The notes: generated by a model from the letters alone, not told the origin. Numbered from the stretch's first letter, positions 37,741-50,999 are shown. The stretch is DNA of 64,000 bases from Sipunculus nudus (GCA_026874595.1 CM049318.1:41582456-41646455), one strand, 5' to 3'. Translations and numbers: made by a program.

Positions 37741-39554
37741 CGACCTACAAAATTCAGGATACCTAAATGCACAAAATATTGCACTGGCATATCTGAGTCT
37801 AGGTCATATTTTCCTGCAAGACTGCAGAGGTTATCATTGCAAAACTTTTGTCGCTAGACTATATTATATTTAGACCACACACACTCATACACACACACAT
37901 ATTTATAGTCCAATTCCAAGTGCTTGAGGTTAAAGTCCAAATCCACCTTCACTTGAAAACCGAGTCCAATGCAAATTTCATTTTAATAGAAATTTAAATG
38001 GATATTCCAGAATGTTCACATTAGTTTATACATCCTCTATACCTGACTGTGAAAATATACCTTTACCTCCGTATGCCCAACTTAAGTTTGGTAAATATAT
38101 ATAGTCTAATTTTGTACGCCTTATATTATGATATATATGTATAAAAGTATTTAAAATATGTGACAGAGTTTTCTTTACTGGACTTGAGATGGACTCGGTC
38201 TACCTTCTCGAGTCCTTGCCTTTAAATCCAAGTACAATTAAGTCCTAGTCCAGAACCTTCAAATCTAAGTCTGAGTCCTTAAAAAGTGGACTCCGAATCT
38301 TACATCACTGTAGGCAGCGCTACCCTGGCCATATATATATATATGATAATTGCCTTTATTCCCACAATGTCGTGTATTAATTCGTATCAATACGCAAGAT
38401 TCCTCCGACTCTTAAATTGGTATTTGAGGAACTGTGACACAATATTGTTAATAGGAATTGTTAGAGACTGGAATTTGAGTTTATTTAATGAAATTTAATT
38501 TATTGATAGACTGGCATATCCCCCCACCCCTCTCCCCAAGTGCCGAAAATGGGGGGGGGGGGGGGGGGGGAGGTTATTCTCCCCACCCTTGTCCCACCCA
38601 AAATGCACCCATGACGGGACCAGTCACACCTTGGCAAGAGACGTTAATAACATATAAACCTTATACATGTATATACACTGTACATGTTAACATGCCCAGC
38701 CCGAAAGTAGCATCAGACTACCAGAAAATGCTGACCGACTGATCGAGATCGTCCTTTTACGGGCATCACGCAAATTTTGAATTAAAAATTCATTGGTTTT
38801 CAATAAAAAATGTAAGATCCTGTAAATAGTCTAACCGACCTGACCACTCCAGTCGGTGGAAGGTTTTACGACTTTTAGTCATGTATATATCAGAAAAGAT
38901 CCTCAGATACAAAGCTGACAGGGTTTGAAATGTGTGCGTGAACATTGTGTATTTTCGTATATAATTAACTAATATAAACCAATATGACTGTTACAGTTTG
39001 CCAACAGCTGTGCAAATTAATATATATGACTATAAAGATTATAATATAATATAATATACTAGTTTAGGTCCCCTGTTATACTGTAACAAGCAGACCTAGG
39101 CAATTCAGAGTTTTCAATCCAAGTTAAATAACTCCAGATTTGTATGAAACTTAATTTCTTATTCAGTTAAGGTTGCTGGGAAAATTATTGATACCAGTTC
39201 ATTTTAAATGACTGCAAATATTATAGTTAAAATCAGTTGATAATATACAGGAAAGTAACATGGCATTTATAGCGGCAAGAGTGCTTGTACACAATTTAGT
39301 TGTATATACTCGAATATATACGTTGCATTTGTGAATTAATTTAAAATGACTGGACCACGATAAACTGACATTTTTTATTGATTTTGTTATTTTTGGACAG
39401 AAATTTATAAATTTATTAAGAATGAGTAAGAAGGAAGTTACAGCTATTTATGCTTTGCCAAGATAATATTTGAGTAGCCTCCTACATTTTAGATTTGTCT
39501 TACTAAGACTTTTTATAAAATTTATTAGACCTTTTATAAATTGTCTTATGCCAT

Positions 39555-40502
39555 GATCCTAAGAAAAGTATTATGGATGTTATAGCTCCTTCAGCAACAA
39601 ACTTGTAACTTTCACGCGGTTTGATAAACAGGACCTTGCTCCAAAATATCACCTTGTTTCAACTACCAACACTACTTTTCATAATCTAGGGACCATACGA
39701 AACAATAAATAACTCAGATAATGAGAAAATCCGTACAATTTATGGTGTCTAAACTTTTGGTTAAAAATATGCACACATTTAAAAAAATCAAAATTATTTT
39801 TGGTATTGGACATAACAACTCTTTGTAATTCATCCAAATACATGCATATATTTATATCTAGCTTGTTAAGCAATAAGAGAGGAGTAAATTTTTTTATTCA
39901 CTACCATAGGACTAGTATTAAGGAAGTTACAGTCGATCCTGTGACCAAATCCTCTTACCGATTTCCCTCAGCCGGGAACTTTGCACTTTGACGCGGTTTG
40001 ATAAATAGGCCATTTTTACGAAAAATCGACCCTGTTTCAACAACCAACATTCATTTTCATAATAAAGGGGCCTAAGGAAACAATATAATAAACTCAGATT
40101 ACGAAGAAAATCCACATGATTTGTGTCAAAACTTTGGTTAAAAATGCGCACAAATTTAAACAAACTCAAATTATTTTGTGAATTAGATATAACTGTGCTT
40201 AATAAGCATATAACACATCTAAATACAAACACAGTTAATTCTATCCTGTTAAGCAATAAAAGAGGAGTAAAATGGTGTTTATTTTACCACCATAGGGCTT
40301 TATATTGTGACCATACCCCCTCAACCGATTTCTGTCAGTCGCAAACGGTTTAATAAAAAGGGCAATTTCTCGGAAAATCAGCCTTGTTTTAGTGCCAACA
40401 TTCATTTTCACAAACTAGGGACCTCTGGGTAAAAGAAAATTAGGGTCTTGAAAATTTGCCAGGGGGGGGGGGGGGAGCTTTACCTCTACTGCCCAATGGA
40501 CT
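39555..40502 (-). repeat. Right inverted arm
   Basis: Reverse complement of the left arm. 'gcggtttgataaa' near 39617 and 39993 and 'aacggtttaataaa' near 40345 mark the same subunits. The frames of 63-109 codons over it are not conserved between subunits. Confidence 0.65.
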
Positions 40503-40504
40503 AA

Positions 40505-41878
40505 TCTGTTGTTCCGTCAGCTGGAAAGCAGAATGTTGACCGTTAAATTGTTGAAAAAGAATTACATTTTGTAGATGAATTCTGAATAACATCGAAGTTT
40601 TCTGCCAAACCTGTTATGCACGATTTTAATTTTCTTACATACGGCTGTATGCCCTACGTAACTGAGATTAATAAGAAAATAAATACACATTTTCAGGTTT
40701 ATCTGATAAGACAAATAAATAAGAGAAAAACGAAAACAAAGTGGTAGTTTTACATCCCGAGTTGAGTTTCTGATCCAATTATACCTGGTAAAGAAAATAT
40801 CTAGACGTTTATACGGATACAGAGATAAAGTGGCCAGTTAAGAAAGTTATGATTAGATGATAATTTGGAGAATATCTGCTTTTCTGTGCACCTGTACGTA
40901 TTAACAAGATGAAGTTATACTTATAAAAAAATAATATTTTGGAAATTACTATAATAATGCCAAGGAAAAGAGCCAGATTTACATGCGAATGCATTATTAC
41001 TTTTATTCTTTTTTTTTTATATCCTATACTCTGGTAATGGATGGGACATGCGCCCTCTGAGTCATGAATGTTTGCTTTGATTCTGGAAAACAGGCCACCG
41101 CAAACTACGATTCATTATTATCTTCATTAGCTCCAACCTATTCATAATGCTTCAGTAATAAAAAATTGTTTTGTTTATCTTACTAAATAACCCGAAATCT
41201 TTGCACATTAAATTGGGAGCGGCGTATTCAGGATGAACACCATACCGGCATGTGGAAATCTCCAGCTGTCACTATCGGTCAGAGTCTGAAGAAATCTGGC
41301 GATGATGCTGAAATATGCTCGTGTAAATGAATGTTAACCATTTACCGAACCGTTAACACAACTATTAAATCCTCCATTTCCTGTCAATGCCACCACTGTT
41401 GACGCAACCGCTGGTATTAAACTGTATAGTCTCCACTGGCGGTCTGTATTTCACTTATTTTTAACTCTTTATGTTTTATACTTTGTTTAAAAGACACGGG
41501 TATTTTTATTCGTATCAGTACACAACGTGAGCAGAACTATAGACTAGTAAATATATACCGTCGATTTATATCATCTTGTTATTTTATTGGTCTTGTTAGT
41601 GTATACGGTTGTCTTAATTTTGGCTTCTGCAGAATTTTCATATAGATTTTCGCAAAAATACTTTTTTTTATAACTTTGGATCATAATATAACAAAAAATT
41701 GATGTTTGCATTTTTTTCTTCCGCCATCTTGAATAAATGGCGGCCGTATTAAATCAAGAGTTATATGTAAATGTAATCACACTACGTGTCAGACCATTTC
41801 TCACAACACTTGGGGGCAGACGTTGATGAGTAGTGTTTTTAGGTATGGGGCTGGAATCAGCAATATCGGGGCGATGGG
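40505..41878. other. No gene seen
   Basis: AT-rich. A small hairpin CCGCCATCTTGAATAAATGG (41723-41742, continuing CGG) is present. Nothing else is recognised. Confidence 0.5.
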
Positions 41879-42413
41879 TAGACTGGTACCCTGCTCTATT
41901 CAGGCCCTCAGCCAAGCATAGAGACAGGCGTACAACGCTATCCTTAGTACGCCCAGTTGCAACTTTTGACTTACCTGTAGACTGGTTCCAGTTCCAGTAT
42001 GCACGCTCATACCGATTGTCATAGACGTTCAAGCGATCCTTGCTGATTATCCGTGAAGATATCTTATCAAATTACTTTCTTTAGTTATTTTTAGTTTTCA
42101 AATATTGAAAATTAAGTTGTTACACAAAGATTGAATGATGGATGTATAGATATTACGATATACTGAATCTTTGATATTCCACTGTACGTAGCATTGGTTT
42201 ATTATCAATATTTATTAATCTAATCGTAAATGTCACACGAAATGTACGGCCAATTTTTGGTAACTTCGCTGAGCAAACGAAATGCTTATTTTTTATCATA
42301 TATAATATATACTGGAGTTGGAACCAGTCTGCCGGGAGTACCTAAGATGGCTTTGTACGTCTCTATGATTGGCCTAGAGCAGCGATGCCATAATAGAGCG
42401 GGGTACCAGTCTA
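41879..42413. mobile_element. ~530-bp MITE, copy B
   Basis: Element 41881-42411 with TA on both sides. Ends are GACTGGTACCCTGCTCTATT and AATAGAGCGGGGTACCAGTC. It is collinear with copy A over its whole length, with scattered substitutions, including the middle words 'gatatactgaat' and 'gagcaaacgaaatg'. Non-coding. Confidence 0.85.
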
Positions 42414-42414
42414 G

Positions 42415-44403
42415 GCAATAGGTGGTGGTACATCTCCCTTAAATCATTAAATATTTTGTTTTCAGATACATTGAACACCGTGCATGTCTTGATCACGATT
42501 ATCAAATATTGTAAATGATCATGTCTTGTACCTGTTACAGGGTTTTGAGAATAAACTATGTCTATATGTCATTCGGAGGAATCAATGACAATCCAGACTG
42601 TCTAAGCCATCTTCATTTTAAAATGTATACTTCATAATAATGATGGCAATTGGACAATTCAAATGACTTACGAGCATTTCCGGTACACACCTGTTGCTAT
42701 TTTTAGATAAAATGCTTGCCGCTGTTAGAGAGGCATCAAGAATCTGACCGAACAAATAAGTGCTTATCTATTCTGTTTACACGGACAGTTTTGACGATTG
42801 TGCACTTTTTACATTTGGTACGTTGGATTAATAAGCGTTTATGATTTCGACCCGATCACGTTGAGGCTAACATTATTCATGAACATATGTGCCAGAGCGG
42901 CTAGATGAAGCGAGGTCTCTGAGAGCGTACGTTGCCCCGCCATCAGGATGATCGGCTCACCCAGTTGCTAAGCCAGTCAGTGTAGGTCAGTTGAAACATT
43001 GTAGCTCCTCATCTGACAAGAAGGTACCAGACTACAATACCTTAATACAAAATCCAAATAAGCAATGATAGAGAGACGCACCTTACTGTCTTGATGAGCA
43101 CAACAAAATACGTTTTGTTTCATCCGTTTTTGTCTAGGAATATATTTATAGACTCGAAATTTTAAGTGAATGGTTATCAGTACTACATAAATAAATAATA
43201 ATATAAAAACTAGTGCAATAGCTTTACCACCTCTGAGACATCGATAGCCATAATGATTTTTGCCGATATCGGTATCGATATCATTATTGGTTTGCAATAT
43301 TGATTGTCAGAGCCGTCGATGGCCGTATCAGTTCTATGAATCTTTGGATATACCAAACAAGCACCACATGTTCAACTTACATTTCATACTGATCCGTCTG
43401 TATCAGTAATTGGGATTGGGCAATTGCACATGCACGTTCCAGAACAGATGTCCGTTACCTGTCCGTATGTATGCTTATATCCGTATACAACCCAGATTTG
43501 GTTGATGCCAGCGGGTTAAATGATTAGAGAAGGAATAGTCATCGTGTCACACTTTAATCACAAAGATGACTGACAACAAATGTTGCAACGACAGAATCAG
43601 TCTTATTAAAAATAATATTTGCCTACGTACATTATCCGAATAGTCGCTGTTAAACCTATTACACGTTATTACACGTTATTACCGGTTAATCAGGCCTGAC
43701 ATTTTCTGTCAACACAAGATGTGAATGATCTGGAAGAGCATGTGTAAACAATTATAAATAATTTGAGAAGTAAATATACCGCAATTATCTTTGTCTCCGC
43801 CTATATCAAACTATGGTAAACATATAATCTTATACACCCCGTCAGTGTCGTGCTTTAAGCCTAGAGTGTGTTATCTGATCATAGGCCCTCGTATGACACT
43901 CGGCTAAACCAGACACTCCTAACTCGTTAGAGCTACAACTGGGGTATTCCCTTTAATATTCCCTTTATTATGTTATATGCTAATATTTGTTCTAAAATAA
44001 ACAGACTGCGCACGCCACAGGGTGGTCCTTGCTGCACAATTTCACAAATCAAGAATTTCAGGATTACAACGGATGTTTGTTTTGTGTATTTTCTTTTCTG
44101 TTACTTCTCCTGGTTTGTGAGTTGTCGTGGCGACACAAAATTTGACCCTTGGTTCCGCATACTATTTTTTTAATCAAACCCACCTTGTGAAATTTGTATT
44201 CAGGTAAAATGTACTAACGATCTAATTACATCTGCCAGAGGGTTCACCGGTATCAAACAGGTGACAATTGCTTTCAATGGTTTTTTTAAGGTGTATGTGT
44301 GTAGATAATAAAAAGCAGTATGAAAGTGGTAGCTTTCTGTAGAATATCAGCCTGTTTTGAAATGTACTTGAACCGAAATTGCAATTATGCGATTCATTCT
44401 GTT

Positions 44404-44469
<66 letters not shown>

Positions 44470-45284
44470 GTTATATATTACTCGTGTTATTCATATATAT
44501 AGCTTTCCAAATTCAAAAGATATGAATACTTTTCCTTACCCTGTATCATAGCAATTTGTATAATTTTAGCTAATTTATTAAAAAAACACACACAAGGTAT
44601 ATTTCTGATCAGACCACCCGTGATCAGTGTGTTTTAGCTAAACAAAAACCATGTCTGGCAGTCAAATACAATTTGTGGATTTGGGTTTGGTCACAGAAAG
44701 GTATTATTCCGTTCTTAAGTTAGCCGATACATGTCCCATTGCCACCAACTGTCCGCAGAAACAAATAATGCCTGGTTGATGTTTTTATGTACTTTTTTAC
44801 CCACGCACTTATCGAACTCTGATTGGTCAATGCTCCCAATTATTCCACGTGGCTGCTATCGCGGGCCGATATATAGAATAAAACATGGATGTCGCAAGCC
44901 GAATATGTCACACATGACATTTAAGCAGGAACTGGTACTCAGATGTTTTTTTTAATAAATGTTTTTTTTTTTGCATTTTTTCAGTTGAAAAAAAAAGAAA
45001 AGGGTGACTAGTTATTTTGGGTAGTATAATTTTATTTGTAAGTTTTTGTTATATTGGTGCCTTATTCACGTGTGATATCGTACAAACTAGGCCGCTGTAT
45101 CTGCACTTCTGGCCAAATTCGCTTTCTAACACGAAATATATAAGAGCCTTCGGCTAAGAGAGGGCTATGTTGCTTGCTGAAATATTTTCATGCAAATATT
45201 TCCTACTATATTATCATATAAAATCAAGGTTAGAGCAGTACATGTACGTACAACATTTGGCTTGGGTTGCACCATAAAACAAGT
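42415..45284. other. No gene seen; contains (TA)n at 44405-44466
   Basis: A 106-codon minus frame (42977-43297) includes a hydrophobic run suggestive of a membrane segment but has no family resemblance or conserved context; chance is likely in AT-rich DNA. A 60-bp TA tract lies at 44405-44466. Confidence 0.45.
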
Positions 45285-45869
45285 GGCCCATGGGCCATGG
45301 CGCTCAGCTGAATTCAAGGAACCTTGAACAATTGGCAAAAAAGACTCCCAGAGTCAATGTATTTTGCCATGTATTTTGCCAATAGACCTTAGATATAGGT
45401 TACAGTGACCTTAATCTACATGCAGCTGCTACTATTTATGCCCTCCTGACTAATTTAGTGTTAAAATCAAGTTGTTTCACACAGCTTGAAAAATTGGTCA
45501 GAGTGACATATCAGGTTTCCAAGGAGATTTTTAGGGACCTCTCTGAAAGTCATGTATGAGAATTTTAGGCCAAATTGACACAATTTGTGCCCCACCTGAC
45601 TCACTTGGTGCTCATATTTTCTCCCCTAATTTAAAAATATAGTTTACCATGACCTAATTTCAATTTTCAAAGGATATTTTTCATGGAACTCTAAGGATAT
45701 AAGTTAGGACATTCTAGGTCCAACACTCATGATTTGTGTCCTGTTAATGGACAACTGCTTCATTTGAAGTTCTCAAAAATAGACATAAAAATGTGTAAAA
45801 TAAAGTCGAAACTAGAATGGCTATGTTTTTGCAGTGCAAAACAGATATATGTCTCCCCCTATGGTTCAT

Positions 45870-46870
45870 CCCAAAACATTAGGGGTAAAATATGCCATAT
45901 CTCAAAACAATGAATCTAGATCTCAGCAGATTAGACTTTGAAGGTCAAGGTCAATGCTTTCGAACTCTGATGACATTTTGGCAGAAAAACTGGTCAGTCG
46001 AATTTGAAGAAAAAATCTTCAGTACTTGCAATGTTAGTGGGGTCACAATAAGCCTAGAATTGCATATGTTTTGACCTTGAAGATCAAGGTTTAAGGTCAC
46101 AGGATTTCTATCACATCCAAGCTTTTGGTAGGAACAATGAGTGTTTCAAATTTTGGAGGAAAATATGCAGCCCTTCAAAAGTTATCTCGTCCACAAGACA
46201 ATTACTATAATTCCACTGATTTGACCTTGAAGATCCTGGTCAAGGTCACCAGGTTTCAAACTCGTCTGAGAGCTTGGTAGTAACAATTGTTGTACCAAAT
46301 TTGAGGACAAAATTGGAAATACTACAAAAGTTATGGAGTTCATAAAAATGTTACATTTCGGGAATTTTTACATTGAAAAGAAAGGTCAAGGTCACAAGGT
46401 TATGAACTTCTCCGAGAACATGGTAGGAACAATTGGTGTACCAAACTTGAGGACAAATTGTGGAATACTTAAAAAGTTATGGGGTTCACAAAAATGTCAT
46501 ATTTCTGCAGATTTGATCTTGAAGATGAAGGTCAAGGTCACTGTTTTTTTAACTTGTCCTTGACTTTAGTAGGAACAATTGCTGTACCAAATTTGAGGAC
46601 AAATGTTTAATACTTCAAAAGTTATGGGGTTAAAATATTTTACATTTTGGCAGATTTGACCTTGAAGATGATGGTCAAGGTCACCGATTTTCAAAATTTT
46701 CCAAGAACTTGGCAGGAACAATATGTATACCAAATTTGAGGAAATATTAATGTGGAATACTTCAAAAGTTATGGGGTTCACAAATTTCACATTTTGGCAG
46801 ATTTTACCTTGAAAATGAAGGCCAAGGTCACTGGTTTTCAAACTCCTCCGTATTAACAATTGAGTGTTTC
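45870..46870 (+). repeat. Tandem array, period ~147 bp, seven units
   Basis: 'aaggtcaaggtca' or a close variant occurs near 45941, 46087, 46236, 46383, 46529, 46672 and 46819: spacings 146, 149, 147, 146, 143, 147. Each unit also has 'ggtaggaacaatt', 'accaaatttgaggacaaa' and 'acttcaaaagttatgggg'. Most units carry TGACCTTGAAGAT just before the AGGTCA words. Confidence 0.85.
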
Positions 46871-46934
46871 AAATTTTGGCAGAAAATATGCAGACCTTAA
46901 ATAGTTAAAGCGTTTACAAGATATCCTACAGATG

Positions 46935-49256
46935 AGGACGACAATGACAGAAGTTGGCACCGAAAACAACGTGCCTCATGGGGGGGGGGGGGGGTTAGCC
47001 AACAGTCTACAGGAATTGATGAAGCACTCCATGTTCAAAAAGCATGCAAAGAATCATAGCAATCAAAGGAGATTTTTTTATGGATGCCAAGGATGCCCAG
47101 TTAGAAGATTCCAGGTCCAGGACAAGGAGTTATTGCTATAGCTCAGATGACTTTCAGTCAGCTGAGCTAAAAATGGAAAAAATACAGGTGGTGCCACCAG
47201 TCTGCAGGAACTGATGAAACATTCCATGATCAATATCCATGCAAAGAATCATGGTGATCAATGCAATAGTTGTTCAGTTACTTTAGCTTTTGTATCAAAT
47301 TTTGCATTATTCTGGGGGGTACTTCGGAGCCCCATAGCTCAGAAGTTATGGGTAACAGAGACCTTATTTCAAGTTTCCAAGGGGAATTTCCATGAGCCTC
47401 CCTGCATGTCAAGAGTGAAACCAAATTTCAGGTTTCAATGAAGACTTGTCATGGACCTCCCTGGTTGTCAAGTAAGAAGATTCTAGGTCAAACAGTGACA
47501 ACTTGTGCCTTGTTAACAGATGACTGCTTCATTTGAAGGTCTCAAAAATAAAAAAAAATGCATGAAAATTCGAAAAGATACAGATGGGGCCACTAGTCTA
47601 CAGGAACTGACGAAGCACTCCATCATCAGTAAGCATGCAAAGAATCATGGTGATCAATGCATTAGTTATTCAGATACTGGAGTGTTTGTATCAAATTTTA
47701 AATTATTCTTTGAGGTACTTTCGAGCCCAATAGCTTGGAGGATATAGGTAACAGAGACCTAAATTCAGGTTTCCAAGGATATTTTTCAATGACCTCACTA
47801 GATGTCTAGTATAAAGATTCTAGGTCCAGAGGTAATGATTCGTGCCTTGTTTACAGATGAGGCTTTATTTGAAGGTCTCAAAAATAGAGAAAAAAATGCG
47901 TGAAAATTCGAAAAAATACAGGTGGAGCCACCAGTCTGCAGGAACTGAAGAAACAGTCCATGATCAGTATGCATGCAAAAAATCATAGTGATCAATGCAT
48001 TTGTTATTCAGATACTGGAGCGTTTGTATCAAATTTTGAATTATTCTGAGGGGTATTTATGAGCCCCATAGCTCTGAGAATATGGGTAACAGAGACCTCA
48101 TTTCACATTTCCACATAGACTTTTCATGGACCTCCTTTGATGTCAAGTTATAAGATTTCAAGTCCAGCGGTTACGATTACTGAAAAATAGAGAAAAAAAT
48201 CGTAAAAATAAAAAAATACAGGTGGCGCCACCAGCCTGCAGAAACTGATGAAGCATTCCATGATCAATATCCATGCAAAAAATCATGGCGATCAAAGCAA
48301 TAGTTGTTCAGTTACTTGAGATTTAGTAGATTTTCAATTATTCTAGGGGGTACTTCGGAGCCCCATAGCTCAGAGGTTATAGGTAACAGAGACCTTATTT
48401 CAGGCTTCCACGGAGAATTTTCATGGGCCTCTCTGCGTGTCAAGAGAGAAGATTCTAGGTCCAGTCGTTACGATTTGTGCCCTGTTAACAGATGACCGCA
48501 TCTTAAGAGGTCTCAAAAATAGAGAAGAAAATCGTAAAAAATCGAAAAAATACAGGTGGCGCCACCAGCCTGCAGAAACTGATGACACATTCCATGATCA
48601 ATATCCATGCATAAAATCATGGTGAGCAATGCATTTGTTGTTTAGATACTTGAGCTTTTGTATCTAATTTTCCATTATTCTGGGGGGGGGGGGGGGGTAT
48701 TTCGGAGCCCCATGGCTAAAAGAATATGGGTAACAGAGACCTAATTTCAGGTTTCCAAGGAGATTTTTTATGGACCTCTAAGGATGCCAAGTTAGAAGAT
48801 TCCAGGTCCAGTCGTTACGATTTGTGCCCTGTTAACAGATGACCGCATCTTAAGAGGTCTCAAAAATAGAGAAGAAAAATCGTAAAAAATCGAAAAAATA
48901 CAAGTGGCGCCACCAGCCTGCAGAAACTGATGACACATTCCATGATCAATATCCATGCATAAAATCATGGTGAGCAATGCATTTGTTGTTTAGATACTTG
49001 AGCTTTTGTATCAAATTTTCCATTATTCTGGGGGGTAATTCGGAGCCCCATAGCTCAAAGAATATGGGTAACAGAGACCTAATTTCAGGTTTCCAGGGAG
49101 ATTTTTTATGGACCTCTAAGGATATTAAGTTAGAAGATTCCAGGTCCAGTGGTTACGATATGTGCCCTGTCAACGGACGGACGGCCGGCCGGACGGACGA
49201 CGGACAAAGAGTGATCGCTATAGCTCAGATGACTTTCAGTCAGCTGAACTAAAAAT
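46935..49256 (+). repeat. Tandem array, period ~300-396 bp (mostly 334-348), six full units plus a partial
   Basis: The anchor GGTGGCGCCACCAG or a variant is at 47187, 47583, 47921, 48221, 48555 and 48903, with a degenerate first unit at about 46940. Each unit also has 'ctgcaggaactgatgaa', 'catgatcaatatccatgca', 'attattctggggggtact', 'gagccccatagct', 'gtaacagagacct' and 'tgtgccctgttaacagatga'. The unit at 47187 is longer because of a ~55-bp internal duplication; the one at 47921 is short. Confidence 0.85.
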
Positions 49257-49259
49257 GAT

Positions 49260-50811
49260 AGATATTGTAGTTTGCCTCTGTGACAGGACTAACGGTGAAG
49301 CAGAGCTGATATAATTGTAAATGGTAGATCACAAAATAGGGATTTGCTTTCATATTATTTTCTTTTATTTAAACATTTCACTAGAAATACACATGATAAT
49401 AAACATGAAAATAACAGATTTGTCATTCTTCTGGTTTATTTGGCAAGGTAGCCAGGCTTGAAATTACTATAAGATAAAATAGACTTATAAAAGCACCGGT
49501 GATAATCCAAAATAAAAATGACGAAACCTGTTTCATATTCCACTTGGTGTTAACTTTCCAACCATGCAAAATAGAACACATCAGATTTGATGTTGATCTA
49601 TCAGAAGGTGATTGCCTATTTATATCATTATGAACTGATATTTTTTTTTCTTTTACACCTAACATTGAATATTACTTAGATAGTTTTATTTTGGAATATG
49701 TAGGTTCAAAATACAAAAGAGCCCAGTTGTGAAATAAATTTAACAAATAATTCTATATAGGAGTCTTTATTACACAGCGAACATTCACGCGGAACAGTGA
49801 AACTTTACATGCATAAGTAAACAAATTCTTTATCTTAAATACTTTAAAAATTGTTACCTCTTCTGTTGATTTTAGATGTTTATCTTTACTAAGTATCACA
49901 CTGGTCATAACGCTCAGCTGAATCTAAATTGGTCAGTGGTCTAAGTCTTATATACTAAGGTGAGTTTTAAGTGAACCTGTATACACAACGTCTGAACATC
50001 CCAGGTCTAGCGATTACGAGCTGTGCCTTGCTATATTTCACACTGATAACTGCAGTCTGTCATTCACATAAAGAACTTAAAAGTCTTACATTGACTTTTT
50101 ACATTGTTCATAATCGCGAATAATGATGAAATAATAGTGAAACTAAAAGACTATTTCAGCTCTAGTCCATCATAATCGGTTAGCAACATATAGATTAAAT
50201 TTTCTTACCATTCAGAAAAACTGGAAATGTGCCGCATTTGCTCGCAGAAGATAGGTAAACATAAATGGCGTTATCGGTAGTTTATATTCTCGTAAAAGTC
50301 ACATGATCAATGTTTGGTAAAGCACATTACAAATTGGAGGTAAAATCAAATATCAAATACAACAATAAGAGAACATGCGGTAACGCTATGCCTCACATAA
50401 AAGCTGTTTTTTATTTCCTGACTTGAGTAGGAAGAACTTGAAAAGATCATTATGACTCAAGTCAGCATAAGTGGCGATACTTGCAACTAACACTGACATA
50501 CCAGTCATGGGATCAATATATTGGGTACTGGTCATAAAATTATGAATACAACACTTGTGAACAGCAAAGTTATAATAAAGTAAAGACAGATCTTATAATA
50601 ATTCAGCCATGGAATGAAAGTAGTTACTTTTTTTGGCTTGAACAAGTTAGGACAACCTTATGCTTACAAACAGTATACCAGTCCCATGATCAATATTACC
50701 TCGGAACTTAGAGTTGACATAGCGGCAGTTCCTAGTGTATTTGGTTATGGACATATAACGTTATATCTGTTGACGTATTCTATATATGGAGTATTTTTCT
50801 TAAGGGTGAGG
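49260..50811. other. No gene seen
   Basis: AT-rich unique-looking sequence. An 80-codon minus frame (49423-49665) with a hydrophobic run is unrecognised. Confidence 0.5.
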
Positions 50812-50997
50812 CAGAAGGTCCAGAGGTCCAGATCCCCCTTTTCCAGTGGCCACAACTTTTTTTTTACGGTTTCATACTAAGTTTTGTGTCTTGGAACATC
50901 CCCCTCCCCCTTTTCCGGACCTGGGGACCTTTTTTATAGGTCTTGCCATTAGTCCTGGTGTGGACCCTTCCTTTTTTATATCCTGTATCTGCCCCTG
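50812..50997. mobile_element. 186-bp hAT-like MITE, second copy
   Basis: Starts CAGAAGGTCCAGAGG and ends CTGTATCTGCCCCTG (minus strand CAGGGGCAGATACAG). TGAGG is repeated directly on both sides (50807-50811, 50998-51002). Internal 'ccattagtcctgg.gtggaccc' and C/G-rich blocks match the 28173-28357 copy, and length agrees to 1 bp. Confidence 0.7.
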
Positions 50998-50999
50998 TG

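Larger units (their letters stand above)
36872..40502. mobile_element. 3.6-kb element with ~0.85-0.95-kb inverted arms
   Basis: The left end AGTCCATGGGCTGTAGGGGT (36872) and right end (minus strand from 40502) AGTCCATTGGGCAGTAGAGG are inverted and both run into a C/G homopolymer (C17 at 36898; G14 at 40462). Long arms follow. Shared words include 'ggtccctagtttgtgaaaatgaatgtt', 'gacactgtttcaacaaccaac'-type words, 'ttaaccaaa.gtttt.gacac', and 'ttactcctctcgtattgctta'. The ~1.8-kb centre (about 37740-39540) is unrelated AT-rich DNA with a G20 run. No transposase. Probably a large foldback-type non-autonomous DNA transposon. Confidence 0.7.
45285..49256 (+). mobile_element. ~4-kb composite repeat element (possibly Helitron-like)
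   Basis: The 5' end is GTGGCCCATGGGCCATGGCG then CTCAGCTGA. The 3' end is a run of GGACGGACGG words, 'gacggacaaagagtgatcgc', and a 9-bp stem-loop (49225-49247) followed by ACTAAAAATG. Inside are a 147-bp array and a ~340-bp array. A partial 3' copy is at 60270-60800. A terminal hairpin followed by CTAA, with central tandem repeats, resembles non-autonomous Helitron/Helentron-type elements of invertebrates, but the stem lies closer to the end than is usual. No coding. Confidence 0.5.

Noticed and set aside
42977-43297. 106-codon minus frame with a hydrophobic segment
   Set aside because: AT-rich DNA easily gives Ile/Leu/Val/Phe-rich frames. No homology, start context or splice signals were found.
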